Assembly (NCBI RefSeq): GCF_003751605.1
Contig: NZ_RJVJ01000001.1
Coordinates: forward strand, 3,162,001 to 3,226,000
Reading direction: 5' to 3'
DNA: 64,000 nucleotides
DNA from: Kitasatospora cineracea
GTDB taxonomy: Bacteria > Actinomycetota > Actinomycetes > Streptomycetales > Streptomycetaceae
Below are positions 58,701 through 64,000 of the stretch, one piece after another. Positions within the stretch are counted from its first letter, which is position 1. Each line of letters starts with the position of its first letter. A program made the translations under genes and the position numbers. Under the pieces are notes generated by a model. The model saw only the letters and a program-made list of their open reading frames with translations, was not told the DNA's origin and searched no databases.

Positions 58701-59381
58701 ATGGCCGACCCCTACGCTGATCCGGACAGCGGCGTCCTGCGCAACCGGCTCGGCATCACCGACCAGCAGCAGCTCGCCGCCGCCGAAGCCGACATCACCG
58801 CCGCCCGCCTCACCAGGATCGCGGAGAAGCCCGTCCCCGGCCGCTACGACCTCGCCCACCTCCAGAGCTTCCACCGCGAGGTCTTCGGCAGCATCTACCC
58901 GTGGGCCGGCGAAGTCCGCTCCATCGAGATCGCCAAAGGCAACACCCAGTTCTGTCTCGTCCGGATGATCCCTGGCTTCGCCGATGACGTGTTCGGCCGC
59001 CTCGCCCGCCGCCGGGACCACCTCCGCGGCCTCGACCGCGACCAGTTCCTCACCGGCCTGGCCGACCTGTACGGCGACGTCAACGCGCTGCACCCGTTCC
59101 GCGAGGGCAACGGACGGGCGCAGAGAGCCTTTCTCGGCCAGCTCGCCGCCGACGCAGGACACCCGATCGACTGGACCCGACTCGACCCAGAGCGCAACAC
59201 ATTGGCGTCTATCGCCTCGTTCAACGGCAACACAGGGCCCGTCCGCGCGATGCTCGCCGACCTCACCATCGAGCAGCCGGCCACCACCAGGACCACGCCG
59301 ACCACCAGGACCACGGCCCCGGCGCAGCTGATCCAGCCGCCGCCGGTCCAGCAGGCCAGCCCGCCGACCATCCGTCCCTGA
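58701..59381 (+). CDS. Fic-domain toxin (AMP-transferase type)
   Basis: The protein has 226 residues. The catalytic core HPFREGNGRAQR begins at about residue 131 and matches HPFx(D/E)GNGRxxR exactly; the upstream GNTQFCLVRMI flap and YPWAGEVRSIEIAKG are also Fic features. The C-terminal 40 residues are Thr/Pro-rich and disordered. With the adjacent VbhA-like gene it forms a class I Fic toxin-antitoxin pair, as found on conjugative plasmids. It is expected to adenylylate host targets when not inhibited. Confidence 0.9.
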   Translation: MADPYADPDSGVLRNRLGITDQQQLAAAEADITAARLTRIAEKPVPGRYDLAHLQSFHREVFGSIYPWAGEVRSIEIAKGNTQFCLVRMIPGFADDVFGRLARRRDHLRGLDRDQFLTGLADLYGDVNALHPFREGNGRAQRAFLGQLAADAGHPIDWTRLDPERNTLASIASFNGNTGPVRAMLADLTIEQPATTRTTPTTRTTAPAQLIQPPPVQQASPPTIRP

Positions 59382-59398
59382 CCGCTGAATATGCAGAA

Positions 59399-59458
59399 GG
59401 CCGGTGGACACACCCGCGAGCGGGTACCCCGAAGGGCGTTGGCACGTATCCACCGGCC
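59399..59458. repeat. 60-nt structured inverted repeat
   Basis: GGCCGGTGGA (59399-59408) pairs with TCCACCGGCC (59449-59458), enclosing smaller hairpins (CCCGCGAGCGGG). It lies 18 bp after the Fic stop and could be a terminator or a small structured RNA. Confidence 0.5.
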
Positions 59459-59532
59459 AGAGACCACAGCACCCCGCGAACGGAGAGCAGCGGAACTCTA
59501 GAGTAGAGGACCGGAGGGCTCAGGCGACAACA

Positions 59533-59694
59533 TCACGCAGTGCCGCCTCCGCGTCCCCTGAACGACTCGCGGAGCTTCCGGAGCGCATCGACAAGTTCGG
59601 GCAACTGCTTGACCAATGCGGTCAACTGCGTGACGACCAGGCCGAGGACGCCGAAGGCGGCCAGCAGGAAGAGGGTCAGGGCGTTCCAGTCCAC
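59533..59694 (-). CDS. Small membrane-anchored protein
   Basis: The protein has 53 residues from GTG 59694 (a TTG at 59733 would give 66). One transmembrane helix (ALTLFLLAAFGVLGLVVTQLTAL) is followed by an amphipathic helix (VKQLPELVDALRKLRESF) and a basic tail. It is the only minus-strand gene in the 16 kb around it. The plan resembles small hydrophobic peptides, but no family is recognised. Confidence 0.45.
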   Translation of the reverse strand: MDWNALTLFLLAAFGVLGLVVTQLTALVKQLPELVDALRKLRESFRGRGGGTA

Positions 59695-59779
59695 GTCGTT
59701 CGATGGCCTTTCCAGCGATCGAACCGCAGGCAAGCAGCCTCAGCCCGACCACCTGTGAAGTGATCCAACCAAAGACCGC

Positions 59780-59850
59780 CATTGCGAACGGGGCTCAGTA
59801 CAAGCGAGCAGCAGACCGCTGCTCGCTTGTACTGAGCCCCGTTCGCAATG
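59780..59850. repeat. Perfect 33-bp stem inverted repeat
   Basis: Bases 59780-59812 are the exact reverse complement of 59818-59850, with loop AGACC. It is far longer than an ordinary terminator and only moderately GC-rich. It lies 47 bp before repeat copy B. It may form a cruciform or single-strand hairpin used in replication, transfer or recombination, or a dual terminator. Confidence 0.85.
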
Positions 59851-59896
59851 TACGCCCAACTCCGAAGAATACATGGAGGTTGGGGCTGCGTTCGGC

Positions 59897-60319
59897 TTGG
59901 GTCGCGCCTTCGGCGCGGCGGTGTTGTTGGGCGGCTGTCGCCGCCGGCCGCCTGCGGTGGCGGATGCGGTCGCGCCTTCGGCGCGGCGTTCTTCTGGTCC
60001 GGGCGCCCCGCTGCGCGGTTCCCCCGGCCCCCCTCCGCGGCCCAGTATCCGGAGCCGGCCGCCCGCTTCAAGGGCGCTCCCGTTGGTCGCGTGGCTGCGC
60101 CACCGGCCTGCGGCCGGCCCTTGACCCGGACGGCCTCTTTGCCCCGGACCCCAGGCAGCTGTCGGGGGGACGGGGGAGGTGCGCCCGTTGATCTGACGGT
60201 CCGTCAGCCGTCGGACCGGCGTGCCGAACTGCGCCTTCGAGCTTGACCAGAAACCCCCAACGAGGTAATATTGTCCTTGTTGGGAGGGGATGGCACCCCC
60301 GACCAACAGACAGAGACCA
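59897..60319 (+). repeat. Repeat copy B: promoter element with extended 5' part
   Basis: Bases 59966-60319 match copy A, and 59897-60290 match copy C over 394 bp with one difference seen (G at 60215 against A at 63549). The extra 5' part starts TTGGGTCGCGCC and repeats the CGCGCC-TTC-GGCGCG hairpin. The promoter is at 60243-60248 (-35 TTGACC) and 60266-60271 (-10 TAATAT), the palindrome at 60193-60207. It drives the gene at 60341 and, with it, ssb. Confidence 0.9.
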
Positions 60320-60340
60320 CGGCACGATCGGAGGCCGGAC

Positions 60341-60622
60341 GTGAGCCCGCGCTACATCGCCTACTTCACCAATCCGTTCTCCGGTAGCGGCAATCCCGAG
60401 CCCGTCGAGTCGATCCGCCAAGCGGCGGACCGGCTGCGGACCCGAGCCCGCGACCCCCGAACCGGCTGCACCGAGCAGTCGTTCGCCGACCTCTACCTCA
60501 TCACCGACGGGCAGATGCTCGCGGAAGCGGAGGAGATGGCCGGGGTGGGAGTGCCGTTCGGTGGCGGTCCGGATCTCCGGATCACCCTGGGCCCGCGCGG
60601 CGGCGCCCACATCGAACGCTAA
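60341..60622 (+). CDS. Small hypothetical protein upstream of ssb
   Basis: The protein has 93 residues from GTG 60341, with GGAGG seven bases upstream. SPRYIAYFTNPFSGSGNPEPVESIRQAADRL and EQSFADLYLITDGQMLAEAEEMAGVG suggest a small alpha/beta fold. It is the first gene after repeat copy B and is followed 14 bp later by ssb. No family is recognised. Confidence 0.6.
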   Translation: MSPRYIAYFTNPFSGSGNPEPVESIRQAADRLRTRARDPRTGCTEQSFADLYLITDGQMLAEAEEMAGVGVPFGGGPDLRITLGPRGGAHIER

Positions 60623-60636
60623 GAGGAGCAGGAACC

Positions 60637-61143
60637 ATGGCAGGCGAAACCAAGATCACTATTGTCGGAAACCTCGCGGACAACCCGACGCTCAAGTACA
60701 GCGACAGCGGAGCCGCGCGGGCCACCTTCACCGTCATCTCCAACGAACGAGTGTGGGACAGCTCCACCCGCAACTACCGCGACGGCGACTCCATCTCGAT
60801 GCCGTGCGTCGCCTGGCGACAGTACGCGGAGAACATCGCGGCGAGCCTGGCCAAGGGGTCGCGCGTCGTCGTGACCGGCGTTCTCAAGCAGCGCACCCAC
60901 CAGCCGGCCGACGGACCTCGCCAGGTCTACACCGAGCTCCAGATTGACGAGGTTGGGGCGTGCCTCCGCTTCGCCACCGTCGAGGTCACCAAGGCCGGGA
61001 GCCGACCCGCCCAGCAGGGAGCCGCCACCGCCCCGCCCGCGACCGGCGCGTTCGAGGCGACTTGGCCGCCCGTCCAGGTCCCGCCCGCCCCGGCGGTCCC
61101 GCCCACTGTCGGCTCCTGGCCGACTCCGGCCATGGTCGGCTGA
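60637..61143 (+). CDS. ssb: Single-stranded DNA-binding protein
   Basis: The protein has 168 residues from ATG 60637 (GAGGAG upstream). The OB fold runs MAGETKITIVGNLADNPTLKYSDSGAARATFTVISNERVW... RDGDSISMPCVAWRQYAENIAASLAKGSRVVVTGVLKQR (residues 1-90), as in bacterial SSB. The C-terminal third is Pro/Ala-rich and ends PAMVG, without the acidic DDIPF tip that recruits host repair proteins. Plasmid SSBs often act on DNA entering as a single strand. It is transcribed from repeat copy B. Confidence 0.92.
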   Translation: MAGETKITIVGNLADNPTLKYSDSGAARATFTVISNERVWDSSTRNYRDGDSISMPCVAWRQYAENIAASLAKGSRVVVTGVLKQRTHQPADGPRQVYTELQIDEVGACLRFATVEVTKAGSRPAQQGAATAPPATGAFEATWPPVQVPPAPAVPPTVGSWPTPAMVG

Positions 61144-61207
61144 CCTCCCGCAGGCCGGGCGGAGCCCTCCGCCCGGCCCTGGCCAGCCCCGCCCACGAAA
61201 GGACAGC

Positions 61208-61876
61208 TTGAGCACCACCACCCTCTACTCAGAACCCGTCAGCACCGCCGCCGTGCCGGGTGGCCCGGCCCCCAGGAAGACACCGGCCAGCGTCGCCGCC
61301 GTCGTTGCCTACGCCCGTCGCCACGGCTGGAACGCCCATGCCGCGTGGTCCCCGGCGGACGAGACCAACACCGGTGACGGATGGGTGGTGAAGACGTCGG
61401 CCGACACCGCGCGCGGGCGCGGCGAGTTCCGGCTGGTCTGGCGCTACCAGGGCAGGGGCCTGCGGTACGAACGCTACTTCTCCGAAGGACGAGGCCCTGG
61501 AAAGTTCAGCCACGGCCCCACCCTGCCGTTCGTGCGGTGGGCCATGCGGAACAACCCGATCCCCTCGGCAGTGGCAGGCGACGAACCGCCGGTCTGGCGC
61601 TGGCGCGAGCCGGACGCGCTACCGCCCACGGTCGAGGAGCTGACGGAGTCCATGCTGGCACCGATCCGGCGCAGTGCGGAGCACTCGTGGCTACCCCAGA
61701 CCGTCTACGCCTCGCGGTGGATCGGGCGCGACTTCCTCGGCCAGGACTGTCTCCTCATCAGCGTGGCCATGCCGCGCGACGACTACCGACCCGAGGACGT
61801 CCACCCCGGCAGCCCCCTGCCGCTGCTGACCATCCTTCCCCGCTTCTACCACGGCACCGTCCCCATGGGAGGGTGA
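61208..61876 (+). CDS. Hypothetical protein
   Basis: The protein has 222 residues from TTG 61208, with GAAAGGA upstream. Segments include VVAYARRHGWNAHAAWSPADET, EFRLVWRYQGRGLRYERYFSEGRGPGKF and PLPLLTILPRFYHGTVPMGG. It has the look of a small DNA-binding or adaptor protein (basic, Trp/Arg-rich), but no family is recognised. Confidence 0.55.
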   Translation: MSTTTLYSEPVSTAAVPGGPAPRKTPASVAAVVAYARRHGWNAHAAWSPADETNTGDGWVVKTSADTARGRGEFRLVWRYQGRGLRYERYFSEGRGPGKFSHGPTLPFVRWAMRNNPIPSAVAGDEPPVWRWREPDALPPTVEELTESMLAPIRRSAEHSWLPQTVYASRWIGRDFLGQDCLLISVAMPRDDYRPEDVHPGSPLPLLTILPRFYHGTVPMGG

Positions 61877-61949
61877 GCCGTCCACGCAGCCCAAGGCCCA
61901 CCCGACACCCTGTTCCACCAGCCGAACAGCAGCGACGAAAGGTTCCACC

Positions 61950-62219
61950 ATGCCCACGGTCCCGCCCCCGAGCGAGCTGACCCGCACCATCAACACCATT
62001 CAACGCGGCATGTTCGCCGCCGTCCTGGTGGTCATCGCCGCCACCGCCGCCTCCGCTCTGCGGGACCAACTCCTCATCACCTACCCGCTGCTCGCGGTCG
62101 TGGCCGGTCTGCTTTGGCTCCAGTCCGTCGTGGTGCTCCGCCTGCCCAAGGCCATCAACCAGGCCGCCGAGCAGCACGGCGGGCCGCCCTTGCTGCCCGG
62201 CACCGCCGCCCGAAGCTGA
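61950..62219 (+). CDS. Small two-helix membrane protein
   Basis: The protein has 89 residues from ATG 61950 (AAAGG upstream). The helices are GMFAAVLVVIAATAASAL and LLITYPLLAVVAGLLWLQSVVVLRL. The C-terminus is soluble. The function is unknown. Confidence 0.6.
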   Translation: MPTVPPPSELTRTINTIQRGMFAAVLVVIAATAASALRDQLLITYPLLAVVAGLLWLQSVVVLRLPKAINQAAEQHGGPPLLPGTAARS

Positions 62220-62271
62220 CCCAACCCGGCAGGTCGGGCCACCCGGGCCCGGCCTGCCACCCGGAGAACTC

Positions 62272-63180
62272 TTGATCACCACCTACACCTCCACCCGCCT
62301 GCTGCTCCGTTACGAGGTCGAGCACGCAGAGACCGGCCTCACTTACTACACCGTCCGCGCGCCCCACGTCACCGGCACCATCACGCTGCACCCCGAGGCC
62401 ACCCCCGGCGCGGCCGACAACCCCGACGCCTACACCCGGCTGCGGTTCGTCTCCGGCCGGTACGACCCGGACGAGGGCCCCAGCACCTACACCGATCGAC
62501 TCGCCGTCTACAACTCCTGGATCTACGACGGCATCACGCTCCCCGAGCCCGGCACACCCATCGACCGTGACCCGTGGGACCGACTCCACCGCAGCACCTA
62601 CGAACTGGCCACCGAGAAGACCCGCGCCCGCGCCAAGGAGGTCGGACAAAAGATCATCAACGAGTACCGGTTGGACCGCCACCGCCATGCACAGCACACC
62701 CGCTACCTCCGGTCGGCAGCCGACCGCCAGCTGGCACGGGCCACCCGCGAGGCGGACGAACTCCGCCCAGCCGTCGACAGGCTAGGCGTGCTGGAGACCC
62801 AGATCGACCGCTGGACCCGGCTCCGCCACCCGGGGACGAGCACCACGACCGTCGAAGTCGGAGGCCACCTGGCCGACTGGATCGACGCCCGGTTGGCCGG
62901 CCGCCAGCCACTCACCTCCGCCGACCACGAGGTCTACCGCTCCTGGGCCGCCGCCCGCCGACTTGGCGATCGTGCGGCGATCTTCCAATCCCGCCGCACG
63001 ATGCTGCCCACCGCCGCCGCCCTCGCCAGCTTCGCGCGCATCCTCACCGAGGCCAGCCAGGAGTCACCGAGCAAGGCCGCCCGAGCCGACGCCCGTTGCC
63101 GCCTCCGCCGCATCGCCGAAGTCCATCCCACCCTCGCTCCGATGGCTCCCCCTCGGGAAGACGAGGAAGCACCCCGCTAG
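62272..63180 (+). CDS. Hypothetical helical protein
   Basis: The protein has 302 residues from TTG 62272, with GGAG nine bases upstream. The beta-rich N-terminus (RLLLRYEVEHAETGLTYYTVRAPHVTGTITL) is followed by a long charged helical middle (KTRARAKEVGQKIINEYRLDRHRHAQHTRYLRSAADRQLARATREADEL) with coiled-coil character, then an Ala/Arg-rich tail. No family is recognised. Confidence 0.6.
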   Translation: MITTYTSTRLLLRYEVEHAETGLTYYTVRAPHVTGTITLHPEATPGAADNPDAYTRLRFVSGRYDPDEGPSTYTDRLAVYNSWIYDGITLPEPGTPIDRDPWDRLHRSTYELATEKTRARAKEVGQKIINEYRLDRHRHAQHTRYLRSAADRQLARATREADELRPAVDRLGVLETQIDRWTRLRHPGTSTTTVEVGGHLADWIDARLAGRQPLTSADHEVYRSWAAARRLGDRAAIFQSRRTMLPTAAALASFARILTEASQESPSKAARADARCRLRRIAEVHPTLAPMAPPREDEEAPR

Positions 63181-63181
63181 C

Positions 63182-63230
63182 CCCGGTTGGGCACCGCCAC
63201 CGGCCACCCCGGTCGCGGTGCCCAACCGGG
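63182..63230. terminator. 16-bp stem terminator before repeat C
   Basis: CCCGGTTGGGCACCGC (63182-63197) pairs perfectly with GCGGTGCCCAACCGGG (63215-63230). It begins two bases after the preceding stop and ends directly at the start of repeat copy C. Confidence 0.8.
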
Positions 63231-63624
63231 TTGGGTCGCGCCTTCGGCGCGGCGGTGTTGTTGGGCGGCTGTCGCCGCCGGCCGCCTGCGGTGGCGGATG
63301 CGGTCGCGCCTTCGGCGCGGCGTTCTTCTGGTCCGGGCGCCCCGCTGCGCGGTTCCCCCGGCCCCCCTCCGCGGCCCAGTATCCGGAGCCGGCCGCCCGC
63401 TTCAAGGGCGCTCCCGTTGGTCGCGTGGCTGCGCCACCGGCCTGCGGCCGGCCCTTGACCCGGACGGCCTCTTTGCCCCGGACCCCAGGCAGCTGTCGGG
63501 GGGACGGGGGAGGTGCGCCCGTTGATCTGACGGTCCGTCAGCCGTCGAACCGGCGTGCCGAACTGCGCCTTCGAGCTTGACCAGAAACCCCCAACGAGGT
63601 AATATTGTCCTTGTTGGGAGGGGA
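63231..63624 (+). repeat. Repeat copy C: 394-bp promoter element
   Basis: It matches copy B over its full length with a single base difference. The promoter elements are -35 at 63577-63582 and -10 at 63600-63605, the palindrome at 63527-63541. After GGGAGGGGA the sequence diverges from copies A and B. The DUF2958-like gene starts 47 bp later. Confidence 0.9.
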
Positions 63625-63671
63625 GGGCAACCCCGACCGACACCCACGAAGCGCGAACCGAGAGGCCGAAC

Positions 63672-64000
63672 ATGACCGAACTGCACAGCGCGAACGTCGA
63701 ACCGGCGAGCTGGGCCTGGGGAGCGATGCCCGAGCAGAACCGCCATGTGCGCGGGCACGAGTTCTACCCGCCCTTCGCCGACCTGGAGAAGATCCCCGCG
63801 CTCTACGCGACCGACGGGCAGTCCTTCGAGGAGAAGACCCTCCACATCCATTACTTCACCGGCGGCTCGGACTGGTACATCGCCGAGGTGGACCCGGCCA
63901 GCGGCCTGGCCTTCGGCTGGGCCAGGGTCAACTACCCCGAGGGCGAGTGGGGTTACATCCACCTGGTGGAGCTGGAGGAGCTCTACCTGACCCCCGCTCC
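63672..64000 (+). CDS. DUF2958-like protein, 3' end beyond the window
   Basis: The frame is open from ATG 63672 (GAGAGG upstream) to the right edge, 109 codons visible. The segments IPALYATDGQSFEEKTLHIHYFTGGSDWYIAEVDPASGLAFGWARV and GEWGYIHLVELEELYL follow the DUF2958 pattern. DUF2958 genes are typical of plasmids and conjugative elements; their function is not established. It is the third gene placed directly behind the repeated promoter element. Confidence 0.7.
   Translation, partial: MTELHSANVEPASWAWGAMPEQNRHVRGHEFYPPFADLEKIPALYATDGQSFEEKTLHIHYFTGGSDWYIAEVDPASGLAFGWARVNYPEGEWGYIHLVELEELYLTPA

Noticed and set aside
1-64000. tRNA or rRNA genes as integration targets
   Set aside because: I scanned the intergenic stretches for cloverleaf arms and GGTTCGAATCC-type T-loops and found none.

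Overview
The window is uniformly GC-rich, with strong third-position GC bias, frequent GTG/TTG starts and many four-base ATGA/GTGA stop-start overlaps. This points to a streptomycete-type actinomycete (Streptomyces or Kitasatospora; inferred from composition and gene families). The content is almost entirely accessory: an integrated conjugative element or a large plasmid carrying defence and metabolic cargo. I saw no rRNA, tRNA or CRISPR array.

Layout. (1) 1-14937, minus strand: a defence island. An AAA ATPase, a SNF2 helicase with a DUF3883 C-terminus, a DUF1156 adenine-type DNA methylase and a DUF499 (BrxC/PglY-type) ATPase form one translationally coupled run. It resembles a BREX type 3 core without a PglZ. 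Downstream lie an XRE regulator, a nuclease-like protein and a Rad3/DinG-type helicase running off the left edge, which fit part of a pPIWI-RE system. (2) 15204-15327: nested perfect inverted repeats, then an intact tyrosine integrase and a truncated second one. (3) 17613-18915: an XRE repressor divergent from two small excisionase-like proteins, with five TGTCG-N3-CGACA sites between them. (4) 19798-32820: a conjugation module with a secreted lytic transglycosylase/NlpC-P60 protein, an EspR-like XRE regulator, and a plus-strand type IV secretion operon (pilin-like, VirB8-like, TrbL/VirB6-like, SCO6880-like, VirB4-like, VirD4-like, then proteins with motor-less DnaB N-terminal domains). Two homologous promoters link the secreted hydrolase and the secretion operon. 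No relaxase is visible.

(5) 33039-42424: an AviRb-like 23S rRNA methyltransferase facing a nine-gene minus-strand sugar operon (two NDP-sugar epimerases/dehydratases, two GT2, a GT4, a CgeB-like transferase, a pyruvyl transferase, a HAD protein and a PhyH dioxygenase). (6) 42822-47980: regulators with TPR-like repeats, an SDR, a HAD protein and a degenerate resolvase-like protein. (7) 48056-54717: an unusual operon of a roadblock protein, a catalytically degenerate Mur-ligase homologue, helix-turn-helix proteins (one fused to a nucleoside deoxyribosyltransferase-like domain) and a GH15 glycosidase.

(8) 54843-64000: a plasmid-maintenance-like block (ParB-like protein, VbhA-Fic toxin-antitoxin pair, SSB, DUF2958 protein and hypotheticals). 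It is punctuated by three nearly identical 354-394 bp hairpin-rich repeats. Each repeat ends in the same near-consensus promoter and immediately precedes the ParB-like gene, the gene upstream of ssb, or the DUF2958 gene. This recalls the repeated single-stranded promoters in the leading regions of F-like plasmids and is the most striking signal in the window.
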